From Holdemanella biformis DSM 3989 (lineage in GTDB: Bacteria; Bacillota_I; Bacilli_A; Erysipelotrichales; Erysipelotrichaceae): a stretch of 46,371 nucleotides of DNA. The notes under the pieces were generated by a model. It was not told where the DNA came from. It did no database searches and saw nothing but the letters and a program-made list of their open reading frames with translations. The stretch is from assembly GCF_000156655.1 (NCBI RefSeq), contig NZ_DS996839.1, positions 17,357-63,727 of the forward strand, given 5' to 3'. A program made the translations under genes and the position numbers. Shown here piece after piece: positions 9,165 through 18,186 of the stretch. The first letter of the stretch is position 1. Every line of letters starts with the position of its first letter.

Positions 9165-10265
9165 TTATTTCATCAAATTATCATAAATCTCTTGTAAATG
9201 TTGAACCTCTTTATCAATATTAAAAGGCGAATTCTTTACTAACTCATATCCCTTTAACCTATTATTATTATCAACCTCTAAAATTTTATGAACCCATTTA
9301 CTTTTTGACTCATTTAAAGATAAGCGATGTATATTGGGTGTAATATCAATTTCTGATGTCAAACTATCATTGATAACACAACATAATCCTGAAGCCTGCG
9401 CTTCAATAAGAACTATAGGCAGTCCTTCGAATCTTGATGGAAAAACAAATACATCTAATGCATTTAAATAATCATATACATTAGGGACTACGCCCATAAA
9501 GCGAACCTTATCTTGGATATTCAATGATTGAATCTTTTCTTTCACTTCTTCTTCTAATTCGCCTCGTCCAAATAATAACAGCACAGAATCTGGTCTCACC
9601 GTTTGAAGTTCATTAAAGACTTCTATCAAAAATTCATGATTTTTTGCATAAGTAAAACGCCCAACATGACCTAATACAAGCTTATCTTCTATACCTAATT
9701 TAGCTCTCAATTCATTTCTTTTCATCTCGTCAAAACGATATTTAGTAACATCAATACCATTACACAAAACATCAAATCGATTTGATTCTACAATCTTTGA
9801 TCCATATCGATCCAACCCAGCTTTCTTAGAACAACCAATAAAATAATCATCAATAAATTTTGTCTTAAATGACACAACTTTAGTAAATATCGTTGCTAAA
9901 CTAATTCCAAAATTGGACGAATGACTATGTGCAATTGTCTTAATTCCATATTTTTTTGCGATAGAAGAATAAATATTGACACATGAACAAATGTGTCCAT
10001 GTACAATATCATAATCATGATGAGCTGCAAAAAATTTTTTCACTTCTTTTTTATATTTAGAATAATTATAAATTTTATATCTTGGTATACTATAGATATT
10101 TCCACCAAGTTCACGAATTTCTTTATCAAAGTCGCACTCTCGATCTTCATGAACTAAAAAATCAAAGCTATACTTTGTTCGATCAATTTTACGATAAAAA
10201 TTCATGATCATAGACTCAGCACCACCGCGATCCATAGCTCCAATTACATGTAATACTCTTATCAT
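9165..10265 (-). CDS. Glycosyltransferase family 4
   Basis: 366 residues from the ATG at 10265, preceded by a perfect AGGAGG 7 nt upstream; the longer reading with 16 extra residues has no ribosome site. N-terminal MIRVLHVIGAMDRGGAES is the glycine-rich acceptor-side loop of GT4 enzymes. GHVGRFTYAKNHEFLIEVF and FVFPSRFEGLPIVLIEAQ are the donor-side motifs, the last holding the E-x7-E pair. The overall look resembles capsule/EpsF-type transferases. It follows the flippase gene by 13 bp, and licD starts 13 bp further on. The sugar transferred is unknown. Confidence 0.88.
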   Translation of the reverse strand: MIRVLHVIGAMDRGGAESMIMNFYRKIDRTKYSFDFLVHEDRECDFDKEIRELGGNIYSIPRYKIYNYSKYKKEVKKFFAAHHDYDIVHGHICSCVNIYSSIAKKYGIKTIAHSHSSNFGISLATIFTKVVSFKTKFIDDYFIGCSKKAGLDRYGSKIVESNRFDVLCNGIDVTKYRFDEMKRNELRAKLGIEDKLVLGHVGRFTYAKNHEFLIEVFNELQTVRPDSVLLLFGRGELEEEVKEKIQSLNIQDKVRFMGVVPNVYDYLNALDVFVFPSRFEGLPIVLIEAQASGLCCVINDSLTSEIDITPNIHRLSLNESKSKWVHKILEVDNNNRLKGYELVKNSPFNIDKEVQHLQEIYDNLMK

Positions 10266-10278
10266 TGTTATCCTCCTT

Positions 10279-11529
10279 TTATGATTTATTGTGTAAGTTA
10301 TGAACAAAAACAATGAACATAAACATTGTGATACAAAGCATTCCTATCAAATAATCTATACTTGCACCAACAAATCCAAATCTTGTAATTAAAAATTGAA
10401 TACAAACCTGTGAAACTACTAATGCAACAATATAAATATATAGAATATATTGTTGTTTACGCATAACCGTCATTATATAAGAAAGGATGGAATTAATACT
10501 GGTTAGACAACCTGCTCCAATCAAAATTAAGAATGGAGTTTTATATCCATCTAAATTTACACCATATAATATTTCTAAGAATGGAATTCCTAAAAGTGCA
10601 CATCCTACAAATACAAAGACAGAAAACAATATTGCAATTAAAAATACTTTTTGAACTACTTTTATAAAACTCTTTTTATCATCTTCATGCCATTTCTTTG
10701 CAATTTGAGTATACATTGGTACAAATATAAACATACAAAACATATTCACAATCGAAGAAGGCATAAAAATAATATTATAATACGTTTGAATACTACTACT
10801 TAAGTTCAATTCAATCGCATTTTTGGGAATATTGACAATAAAAGTACTCACAAAAGAACTGATGAATAAAGGAAAACAATTCTTAAACAAATTCATGATT
10901 TTCTTTATATCAAGGTGTACTTTTAAATCCGACATTCTTTTAATAAATGGATAATCAAAAAGAATCAGTTCTACCAAAGAATAAATGAATGCCAGTAAAA
11001 TAGATATGAATAACGACCTAAAAATTAATAGGCTCACCAAAAAGATGACATTATAGCCACCAATTCTTAATATATATGAAATTCCTGATAAGTATAATCG
11101 GTCTTCTTGTTGAAATCTTGCTGAAAATAAATCCGCAAAAATATCACATATGATAAAACTACAATATAAGAATGTGATCATAAATTTATGCGCATTTAAA
11201 TGAAGCATACCTGCATAAATCAAGCCGCCCAATAATGCAATACAAGAAGTAATAATTTTCATTGTAAAGTAATCCGAAAAAGAATATTCTTCCTCGACAT
11301 CCGATACTTGAAATTGTCTAGTTCCAAACCATCCAATTGTAAGCATCAATTGAGCAATACTATAAGCAATCGAGTATACCCCTGCTTCATCTACCCCTAA
11401 AAGATGTGTTACATAAACCATTAATAAAACACTTGTTGCAGAACTGCACAATGTTCCCATTGTAAACCATAAAGTGTTTTCCTTTAACGAAACCTCTCTG
11501 TTTAATAAATACTTATGGATTTTAGTCAT
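10279..11529 (-). CDS. Wzx-type polysaccharide/oligosaccharide flippase
   Basis: 416 residues, strongly hydrophobic, with about 12 predicted membrane spans and the N-terminal pattern of polysaccharide transporters (KENTLWFTMGTLCSSATSVLL, then GVDEAGVYSIAYSIAQL). The family moves undecaprenyl-linked oligosaccharide from the inner to the outer face of the membrane. The ATG overlaps the stop of the DUF2304 gene by 8 bp. No Wzy-type polymerase is recognisable next to it. Because an ABC-2 glycan exporter is also present at 24.5-26.4 kb, the flippase may serve a different glycan, for example the one decorated by LicD. Confidence 0.85.
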   Translation of the reverse strand: MTKIHKYLLNREVSLKENTLWFTMGTLCSSATSVLLMVYVTHLLGVDEAGVYSIAYSIAQLMLTIGWFGTRQFQVSDVEEEYSFSDYFTMKIITSCIALLGGLIYAGMLHLNAHKFMITFLYCSFIICDIFADLFSARFQQEDRLYLSGISYILRIGGYNVIFLVSLLIFRSLFISILLAFIYSLVELILFDYPFIKRMSDLKVHLDIKKIMNLFKNCFPLFISSFVSTFIVNIPKNAIELNLSSSIQTYYNIIFMPSSIVNMFCMFIFVPMYTQIAKKWHEDDKKSFIKVVQKVFLIAILFSVFVFVGCALLGIPFLEILYGVNLDGYKTPFLILIGAGCLTSINSILSYIMTVMRKQQYILYIYIVALVVSQVCIQFLITRFGFVGASIDYLIGMLCITMFMFIVFVHNLHNKS

Positions 11530-11872
11530 TACTCTTATCCTTTATTTCTTGTTTCAACATCGAAACTTCTTGTATCAATAAATTAATTTTATTCTTTTGC
11601 GAAGATACTATCACAGTTAATGACATGGTGATAAAAATCAAAATGACAATAAAGACACCAATCACCATATTCGAAGTCGTTTGAAATCTTAATAAATTCA
11701 CAAAAAATAAGAAGAAATCCGGCCAAAGTGCCAATACAACTAAAATAATGATCGCAATCCACCATAATAAAGAATATTTAACAGGTATCATATCTTTATG
11801 CAAAATACGCATAACAGTAAAAGCTAAAACACACGCAACAATAAAAATTGCGAATCTTAAATTGAATGGCAT
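11522..11872 (-). CDS. DUF2304 family small membrane protein
   Basis: 116 residues with three hydrophobic segments (about residues 5-22, 35-60, 70-92) and a charged, coiled-coil-like C-terminus (SSQKNKINLLIQEVSMLKQEI). Size, topology and position directly after a dolichol-phosphate-mannose-synthase-like GT2 gene match the DUF2304 family. These proteins are thought to act as membrane partners of such transferases, though their biochemical role is not established. It is separated from the GT2 gene by 3 bp and overlaps the flippase gene by 8 bp. Confidence 0.8.
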   Translation of the reverse strand: MPFNLRFAIFIVACVLAFTVMRILHKDMIPVKYSLLWWIAIIILVVLALWPDFFLFFVNLLRFQTTSNMVIGVFIVILIFITMSLTVIVSSQKNKINLLIQEVSMLKQEIKDKSND

Positions 11873-11875
11873 ATA

Positions 11876-12592
11876 CTAATCCCTCCAGATTCCAATATTA
11901 ATAATAGACATTAAAACATTAATCATATAATATGCATTTTTCCAACTATGAATACTTGAAGTACCACCCTGTCTTTCATTCATCTTAACAGGTACTTCTG
12001 CTACTTTCTTTCCATGCTTCAATACTCTTGTGGTTGAGATTGGCTCTGGATATTCTGTTGGATAATTCATAGAAAATTCTTTAATTAAAGATTTATCAAT
12101 GGCACGAAAACCAGATGTTACATCATACAATTTAACTTTCGTAAAAAATTTAATAAATCCAGAAATCATACGAATTCCCATTTGACGCGCTTTTGTCGAT
12201 TTAAATTCACTAGTAGAGCCTTCGACAAAACGTGAACCAATTGTCATATTCGCATTACCATTTTCAATAGGTGCAACCAACGCATCTACAAATGTAATAT
12301 CATGTTGACCATCTCCATCAAATTGAATGGCAATATCAAAATCATTTTCATAAGCATATTTATAACCTGTTTGTACAGCCCCACCAATGCCTAAATTATG
12401 AATCAATTGAATATGTGGGATTTTATTTTCAATAAGAATTTGTTCTGTTTTATCTTTAGATCCATCATTGATCACAATCGTACTCAATTGACGAGTATGA
12501 GTTTGATTGTATTCTAAAATTGTTTTATATGTATTTAAAATACTTTCCTCTTCATTATATGCAGGAATAATGATTAATACTTTTTCCTCCAT
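11876..12592 (-). CDS. GT2 polyprenyl-phosphate glycosyltransferase (DPM1-like)
   Basis: 238 residues from the ATG at 12592, which has GGGGGTT upstream; the alternative ATG 18 nt earlier has no ribosome site. GT-A fold motifs: IIIPAYNEEESI at the N-terminus, the first Asp in INDGSKD, and the metal-binding QFDGDGQHD. SGFRAIDKS and MNERQGGTSS are typical of dolichol- or undecaprenyl-phosphate sugar synthases. It probably loads one sugar onto undecaprenyl phosphate for use on the outer face of the membrane, with the DUF2304 protein as partner. The large DUF2142 membrane protein upstream could be the matching outer-face user, but that is inference. Confidence 0.85.
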   Translation of the reverse strand: MEEKVLIIIPAYNEEESILNTYKTILEYNQTHTRQLSTIVINDGSKDKTEQILIENKIPHIQLIHNLGIGGAVQTGYKYAYENDFDIAIQFDGDGQHDITFVDALVAPIENGNANMTIGSRFVEGSTSEFKSTKARQMGIRMISGFIKFFTKVKLYDVTSGFRAIDKSLIKEFSMNYPTEYPEPISTTRVLKHGKKVAEVPVKMNERQGGTSSIHSWKNAYYMINVLMSIINIGIWRD

Positions 12593-12611
12593 TGTGTAAC
12601 CCCCATCCATT

Positions 12612-12652
12612 AAAAAAAGAATGTAATAACCGCTCTATATGTTATCACATTC
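12612..12652 (-). terminator. Intrinsic terminator after the DUF2142 gene
   Basis: Minus-strand GAATGTGATAAC pairs with GTTATTACATTC (one G-T wobble, 10-nt loop) and is followed by seven T residues (12612-12618). It divides the rhamnose/DUF2142 transcript from the GT2-flippase-licD group, so the latter probably has some readthrough or its own weak promoter. Confidence 0.8.
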
Positions 12653-12664
12653 TATTAAAATATT

Positions 12665-14653
12665 CTATCGTCCTATGACAATTATTAATATCGTCATAAC
12701 TTCCATAATATTAAGACAAAGTATACTCATAATTGTAATTACATTTATAAATTTCGATTCCATATTTAATGTTAAATAACTATGAATCAACACTAGAAAT
12801 AAAGGCAGTATCGGCAAGAAATAACGTCCTTGCACACCAATAATTAAATTAAATTGATCTGGAGTCCATGTGATTTGCAAAGCCAATATAACAGCTATAA
12901 ACATCAAACTACAAAGTACTAGAAGCCACAATCGATTTTGCCATTTTAAACTTTCCTCATCTTTACTAGACATAGAAGATAATAATAAAACACTACTAAA
13001 TCCAGCTGTAATAATACTTGGCATTTTTATTTCCAACCAACCTAATGGTGAACTTAACATTTGTTCAATATATTCACTCATAAAGTATTGAATTGTATTT
13101 ATGAATACAATCGTTTCTTTAATAGGATGATACAAGATAAAAGAAGCTTTGTATGTTTCTACGTCCCAAATAGATTTAGTTTCATTTATATGTACTGTCC
13201 AAAAATATTGATTATATTTTGTGATTAAACCAAAAGATATTCCACTAATTACCATCAATAAGACTATATATATCCATTTCGTGTTTTTATGTTTAAACTT
13301 TTTAGTCGGAATCAGTAATCCAATACCTAAAATTGGTAAATAGATAAACTTGATTGTGGCAATGGCCATCGTACAAATCGTAACTATAGCTAAATCTACA
13401 TTATTCACTTCATCCTTTTTATAGGCTAAATATAATAAATACGCAAACAAGAAAAAGGAAGCCGCGAATAACACTGAATCGTAATTAAAAGAACAAACTT
13501 GCTGCATACACATTGGAAGCATAGATACCGCAAAGAAAATTCGTTTCGCAAACTTAGGGATTAACGCTATACCCCATGAAATCAATATTGCATATACGAT
13601 TAACGCAAACATTCTTCCTACAAAGGCAACTTGCATCGAATTCATATGTAAAAGACGACCAATCGTAACACCTATTGTTTGTGGTATATACCCAAAAGTA
13701 GCCAAACTCAATGGTGCTCTTGAAGCTCTTTGACCTTTGATATCCACCATTTGATGTCCACTTAACTCATTCATTTCCATCGCATAAGTCGATTGATTAG
13801 GACAATCATATCTAACAAAGTAATAAGAACCATCTTCATACAAAATAACATTCCCATGTTCATCAAATGCTTTTTTATGTAATAAAACACTACTTTGAGA
13901 ATAAGCCGTTAAATAATGTGTCCATTCATCTGGAACTGTAAATTGTGGTAATACAAGTGAATAAATAATACCTGTAATAAAAATAACCACAAATGAAATT
14001 TTAGCCAAGTGCACTTCAAGAATTTTTAAAATTCCAAACAAAACAATCAATAAAATAAATAACAAAACAACTAAGAAATATAATCTCCTTACCGCAAAAC
14101 AATTTCCATTCGCCAAACCATAGACAAGCGAATAATCTGTATTTTCGTCATTCAATTTACATTTAGACAGTTGTAGATAATTATCTTCTACATCAGCAGT
14201 TACATCTACTTGCATATTTGTAAAACCAGAAGAAGATACTTCGATCAGTAATTTTTGATCAGGAAGAGTTAACGATTCCATATGAAGCACATTAAAACCA
14301 TCATTCAAATCTTTTTCTTTCATACTCCATTTTCGAATAAGACTGCCCTCTTGACTCTTTATGGAAACATTTAAAATACTATCTGAGTTTTTATCAACAT
14401 TTTTTAAACCAAGTCCAACACCTGTTAATGAAGATGAAACATTATCTATTTCTTGTTTAAAAACATTGTTCTCCAAAGGGACTCCTTGCTCTGCTTTAGT
14501 TCTTACTTTATATACTATATTGTCATTAGGTAAAAAATTCTTCACATATGTAATATAAGTTACGAAAGAAGAACAAATAAAAACAAATAGAAATAAAGTA
14601 AGAATTATACAAAACTTTTTATTCTTATGAATACCACTTTTAATTCTATCCAT
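12665..14653 (-). CDS. DUF2142 family polytopic membrane protein
   Basis: 662 residues with one N-terminal span, an outside domain of about 150 residues, then about 10 or more spans. Markers of the DUF2142 family: PQFTVPDEWTHYLTAY after the second hydrophobic segment and GVQGRYFLPILPLF near the C-terminus. Architecture and the acidic-residue loop resemble GT-C fold transferases that use polyprenyl-linked sugars, although DUF2142 itself has no settled function. It lies 8 bp after rmlD and is followed by a terminator, so it is the last gene of the rhamnose unit. Use of a lipid-linked sugar to modify the glycan outside the cell is a reasonable but unproven role. Confidence 0.82.
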   Translation of the reverse strand: MDRIKSGIHKNKKFCIILTLFLFVFICSSFVTYITYVKNFLPNDNIVYKVRTKAEQGVPLENNVFKQEIDNVSSSLTGVGLGLKNVDKNSDSILNVSIKSQEGSLIRKWSMKEKDLNDGFNVLHMESLTLPDQKLLIEVSSSGFTNMQVDVTADVEDNYLQLSKCKLNDENTDYSLVYGLANGNCFAVRRLYFLVVLLFILLIVLFGILKILEVHLAKISFVVIFITGIIYSLVLPQFTVPDEWTHYLTAYSQSSVLLHKKAFDEHGNVILYEDGSYYFVRYDCPNQSTYAMEMNELSGHQMVDIKGQRASRAPLSLATFGYIPQTIGVTIGRLLHMNSMQVAFVGRMFALIVYAILISWGIALIPKFAKRIFFAVSMLPMCMQQVCSFNYDSVLFAASFFLFAYLLYLAYKKDEVNNVDLAIVTICTMAIATIKFIYLPILGIGLLIPTKKFKHKNTKWIYIVLLMVISGISFGLITKYNQYFWTVHINETKSIWDVETYKASFILYHPIKETIVFINTIQYFMSEYIEQMLSSPLGWLEIKMPSIITAGFSSVLLLSSMSSKDEESLKWQNRLWLLVLCSLMFIAVILALQITWTPDQFNLIIGVQGRYFLPILPLFLVLIHSYLTLNMESKFINVITIMSILCLNIMEVMTILIIVIGR

Positions 14654-14661
14654 ACTTTCAA

Positions 14662-15576
14662 CTAATCCTCAATTTCCTGTAAATATCTCTTTAAAGCATC
14701 CTGCCAAGTAGGTAAAGGTTTAAACCCATTTTCTACTAATTTTGATTTATCCAAACGAGAATTAAAAGGACGAGCTGCTTTAGATAAACCATACTCTTTC
14801 GTTGTTACTGGAATTACTTTATTTGTATAACCCGCTTGTTTAAAGATTTCACACGCAAAATCATACCAGCTGATATAGCCACCCTCATTTGTCGCATGAT
14901 AGTAACCATATTTATCCGTTTCAATCATGTCGACTAATAAACGGGCCAAATCATAAGTATAGGTTGGTGTACCAATTTGATCATTTACGACTTTTAATGT
15001 ATCAAATTTCTTTCCAACATTTAACATTGTCTTAATGAAGTTATTTCCATTCTTTCCAAATACCCATGCAATACGAACTATGAAATATTTAGATAAAGTA
15101 TTTGATACAGCTAGTTCTCCACCAAGCTTCGTTTCACCATAAACATTCAATGGTTTATAATCCTTACAATCCGGTTGCCAAGGCTCTGTTCCCTGACCAT
15201 CAAATACATAATCGGTAGAAATATAAACCATCTTCGCATCAATTTCTTTACAAGCATTGGCAATATTTTGTGTACCACCCACATTAATCGCTTTTACTTT
15301 TTCTTGTTTATCTTCATCTTCTGCTAAATCAACTGCAGTCCAAGCCGCACAATGCACAACAACATCTGGCTTTACAGACTTGATTGTATCCATTACAGCC
15401 TCTGAGTTTGTGATATCTAAAGATACATATTCAGCTGTTGTTACATAAGTACCATCTTGAATTCCATTATAACTTTCAGCTAAGTCTGTACCTACTCCTA
15501 CATATCCTCTAGAAGCCAATTCATTCATAACATCATGACCTAATTGACCTGCCACACCTGTCACAAAAACCTTCAT
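14662..15576 (-). CDS. rfbD: dTDP-4-dehydrorhamnose reductase
   Basis: 304 residues, ordinary family length. An extended short-chain dehydrogenase with the NAD(P)-binding GVAGQLGHDV near the N-terminus and the catalytic YGETKLGGE (YxxxK). It carries out the last step of dTDP-L-rhamnose synthesis, reduction of dTDP-4-dehydro-L-rhamnose. The ATG at 15576 has AGGAGGA upstream. With rmlA, rmlC and rmlB just upstream the pathway is complete and in the order A-C-B-D. Confidence 0.95.
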   Translation of the reverse strand: MKVFVTGVAGQLGHDVMNELASRGYVGVGTDLAESYNGIQDGTYVTTAEYVSLDITNSEAVMDTIKSVKPDVVVHCAAWTAVDLAEDEDKQEKVKAINVGGTQNIANACKEIDAKMVYISTDYVFDGQGTEPWQPDCKDYKPLNVYGETKLGGELAVSNTLSKYFIVRIAWVFGKNGNNFIKTMLNVGKKFDTLKVVNDQIGTPTYTYDLARLLVDMIETDKYGYYHATNEGGYISWYDFACEIFKQAGYTNKVIPVTTKEYGLSKAARPFNSRLDKSKLVENGFKPLPTWQDALKRYLQEIED

Positions 15577-15600
15577 TTATTCATCCTCCTATTTATAGTA

Positions 15601-15627
15601 AGAAAAGCTAAAGATTATTCCTTAGCT
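15601..15627 (-). terminator. Weak hairpin between rmlB and rmlD
   Basis: Minus-strand AGCTAAGG pairs with CTTTAGCT (one G-T wobble, loop AATAAT) and is followed by TTTTCTT. It overlaps the last codons of rmlB. The T-tract is poor, so it may only attenuate transcription or protect the 3' end of the rmlACB message. Confidence 0.4.
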
Positions 15628-16649
15628 CTTCCTTTTTCTACATACATCTTTTCAAAATAGTTTTGGTATTCACCACTAATGATGTTTTCCCACCATTCCT
15701 TGTTGTCTAAATACCATTGGATTGTCATTGGAATACCTGTGTCAAATGTATATTTTGGTTTCCATCCAAGTTCTGTTTCCAACTTAGTTGGATCAATCGC
15801 ATAACGCATATCATGACCTTTACGATCTGTTACAAATGTAATTAAGCTTTCTGGTTTGTTTAATGCATGAAGTACAGTCTTTACAACTTCTAAGTTAGTT
15901 CTTTCATTGTGACCACCCACATTATAGACTTCACCAACACGTCCCTTACGAACAATTAAATCAATGGCGACACAGTGATCATATACATGTAACCAGTCAC
16001 GCACATTTTCACCAGTTCCATATACTGGAATTGTTTCATCATTTAAGGCACGAGAAATAATTAATGGAATTAATTTTTCTGGGAAATGATAAGGACCATA
16101 GTTATTTGAACAACGACTAATCGTTACTGGTAAACCATAAGTTCTGTGGTATGCCAACACAAATAAATCAGCACTTGCCTTTGCACTTGAATAAGGACTT
16201 GAAGTATGTAAAGGTGTGTTTTCAGTAAAGAACAAGTCAGGACGATCTAAAGGAAGATCCCCATATACTTCATCCGTAGAAACTTGGTGATATCTTTGAA
16301 TACCATATTTAACACAAGCATCTAATAAAGTAGTTGTTCCCATTACGTTTGTCTTAACGAAGATTTCAGGATCTTCAATACTACGGTCAACATGACTTTC
16401 AGCCGCAAAGTTAACAACGACATCAAACTTTTCTTTTTCAAATAAATCCATGATGAATTCACGATCTGCAATATCACCCTTGATAAACTTGTAGTTCGGT
16501 TTATCCTCAACTGGCTTACAAGTCTCTAAGTTACCTGCATATGTTAATTTATCTAAGTTTACAATCATATCCTCAGGATATTTATTTACCATATAATGTA
16601 CAAAGTTTCCACCAATGAAACCAGCACCACCCGTTACTAAAATTTTCAT
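15615..16649 (-). CDS. rfbB: dTDP-glucose 4,6-dehydratase
   Basis: 344 residues. NAD-binding TGGAGFIGGNFV at the N-terminus, the catalytic STDEVYGDL loop, and the YSSAKASAD segment with the YxxxK pair (Tyr-Ser-Ser-Ala-Lys). SRCSNNYGPYHFPEKLIPL is highly conserved in RmlB. It converts dTDP-glucose to dTDP-4-dehydro-6-deoxyglucose, the second step of dTDP-L-rhamnose synthesis. It starts 6 bp after rmlC, with GGAG 10 nt before the ATG. Confidence 0.96.
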   Translation of the reverse strand: MKILVTGGAGFIGGNFVHYMVNKYPEDMIVNLDKLTYAGNLETCKPVEDKPNYKFIKGDIADREFIMDLFEKEKFDVVVNFAAESHVDRSIEDPEIFVKTNVMGTTTLLDACVKYGIQRYHQVSTDEVYGDLPLDRPDLFFTENTPLHTSSPYSSAKASADLFVLAYHRTYGLPVTISRCSNNYGPYHFPEKLIPLIISRALNDETIPVYGTGENVRDWLHVYDHCVAIDLIVRKGRVGEVYNVGGHNERTNLEVVKTVLHALNKPESLITFVTDRKGHDMRYAIDPTKLETELGWKPKYTFDTGIPMTIQWYLDNKEWWENIISGEYQNYFEKMYVEKGRAKE

Positions 16650-16655
16650 ATTTTT

Positions 16656-17228
16656 CTATTCTCCTTCATATACAAATTGATTGTTTGATTCTTCTAAAGT
16701 AGGTCCAACCTGATCTTTTTCACTCAAGACAGGCTCAATACCATTTAATAATGAACCCCAATCTACATTACAAGTCGGATCATCATAACGCATTCCACCC
16801 TCAGACTCTTTATTATAGACATTATCGACTTTATACCTAAATTCAACATCATCCGTTAAAGTTAAGAATCCATGCGCAAATCCTTGTGGAATAAAGAATT
16901 GTCTATGATTTTCTTCACTAAGCTCTACACTGACCCATTGACCAAATGTAGGACTACCTTTGCGAATATCGACCGCAACATCAATCACAGTTCCCTTTGT
17001 ACAAGAAACCAATTTACTTTGTGCATAAGGCGGATTTTGCCAATGCAATCCACGAAGCGTACCCTTCTGCGCACTAAAAGACATATTGTCCTGTACAAAA
17101 TCAACCGTAATACCCATCTTTTCATATTTAGGCTTTGAATACGTTTCTGTAAAATATCCTCTATGATCTCCAAATACATCTGTATCAATAATTAATACTC
17201 CAGGAATCTTTGTTTCAGTTACCTTCAT
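16656..17228 (-). CDS. rfbC: dTDP-4-dehydrorhamnose 3,5-epimerase
   Basis: 190 residues, a single cupin-fold domain. Conserved RmlC segments are visible: GDHRGYFTETY, QDNMSFSAQKGTLRGLHWQ (substrate and catalytic His region) and FFIPQGFAHGFLTL. It epimerises C3 and C5 of dTDP-4-dehydro-6-deoxyglucose. It sits 13 bp after rmlA and 6 bp before rmlB. Confidence 0.95.
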   Translation of the reverse strand: MKVTETKIPGVLIIDTDVFGDHRGYFTETYSKPKYEKMGITVDFVQDNMSFSAQKGTLRGLHWQNPPYAQSKLVSCTKGTVIDVAVDIRKGSPTFGQWVSVELSEENHRQFFIPQGFAHGFLTLTDDVEFRYKVDNVYNKESEGGMRYDDPTCNVDWGSLLNGIEPVLSEKDQVGPTLEESNNQFVYEGE

Positions 17229-17241
17229 TCTAATACCCCCA

Positions 17242-18120
17242 TTACTTAATATACTTACGATCCATGATCTTCTTTAAATAAGCACCATATTGGTTTTTCT
17301 TATAAATTTCATACGTAGAAGCTAATTCATCATCACCAATCCATCCATTGTCGTAGGCAATTTCTTCAAGACATGCAATCTTGCGATGTTGATGCTCTTC
17401 GATTGTCTTCACAAAGTTTGTAGCATCCACTAAAGACTCATGTGTACCCGTATCTAACCACGTAAATCCATCACCAAGTAATGTGACATTCAATTCACCA
17501 TTCTCTAAATAGATACGGTTCAAATCTGTGATTTCCAATTCTCCACGAGCACTTGGCTTTAAGTTTTTCGCATACTCAACCACTTTATTATCATAGAAAT
17601 AAAGTCCTGTTACGGCATAATTTGATTTAGGACAAGCAGGTTTTTCCTCTAAACTAATAGCCTTACCCTGAGAATCAAATTCAACAACACCAAAACGTTC
17701 AGGATCTTCTACATAATAACCAAATACGGTAGCCCCCACTTTATTTTCAGCAGCCGCACGAAGACGTTTAGTCAAACCATGACCATGGAAAATATTATCA
17801 CCCAAAATCATTGCACAACTATCATTACCAATAAATTCTTCACCCAAGATAAATGCTTGTGCTAAACCATCAGGACTTGGCTGAACTTTATAAGAAAGCT
17901 CAATTCCAAATTGATGACCATCCCCTAACAATTCTTGAAAACGAGGTGTATCATCTGGAGTTGAAATAATTAAGATTTCACGAATCCCTGCCTGCATTAA
18001 AATAGACATTGGATAATAAATCATTGGCTTGTCATAAATAGGAAGCAATTGCTTACTTGTAACCTTTGTCAAAGGATACAAACGCGTACCACTACCACCA
18101 GCTAAAATAATACCTTTCAT
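17242..18120 (-). CDS. rfbA: Glucose-1-phosphate thymidylyltransferase
   Basis: 292 residues from the ATG at 18120, which has GGAGGAA 8 nt upstream; the earlier in-frame ATG is itself part of that ribosome site. [16 protein letters not shown] is the nucleotide-binding signature, and [16 protein letters not shown] and ILGDNIFHG complete the RmlA pattern. It makes dTDP-glucose from dTTP and glucose 1-phosphate, the first and usually feedback-controlled step towards dTDP-L-rhamnose. It follows a terminator-like hairpin, so the rml genes may be a separate transcription unit. Confidence 0.96.
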   Translation of the reverse strand: MKGIILAGGSGTRLYPLTKVTSKQLLPIYDKPMIYYPMSILMQAGIREILIISTPDDTPRFQELLGDGHQFGIELSYKVQPSPDGLAQAFILGEEFIGNDSCAMILGDNIFHGHGLTKRLRAAAENKVGATVFGYYVEDPERFGVVEFDSQGKAISLEEKPACPKSNYAVTGLYFYDNKVVEYAKNLKPSARGELEITDLNRIYLENGELNVTLLGDGFTWLDTGTHESLVDATNFVKTIEEHQHRKIACLEEIAYDNGWIGDDELASTYEIYKKNQYGAYLKKIMDRKYIK

Positions 18121-18156
18121 AATAAGTTCCTCCATATATTACATATAAACAATAAG

Positions 18157-18175
18157 CCCTTACGTAACGTAAGGG
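18157..18175 (-). terminator. GC-rich hairpin after the glycerophosphotransferase gene
   Basis: CCCTTACG / CGTAAGGG, an 8-bp perfect stem with a TAA loop, just beyond the stop at 18187. The minus-strand tail is CTTATTGTTT, only moderately T-rich, so termination is probably partial. It divides the exporter/decorating genes from the rml genes. Confidence 0.55.
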
Positions 18176-18186
18176 TCAAGAACTTT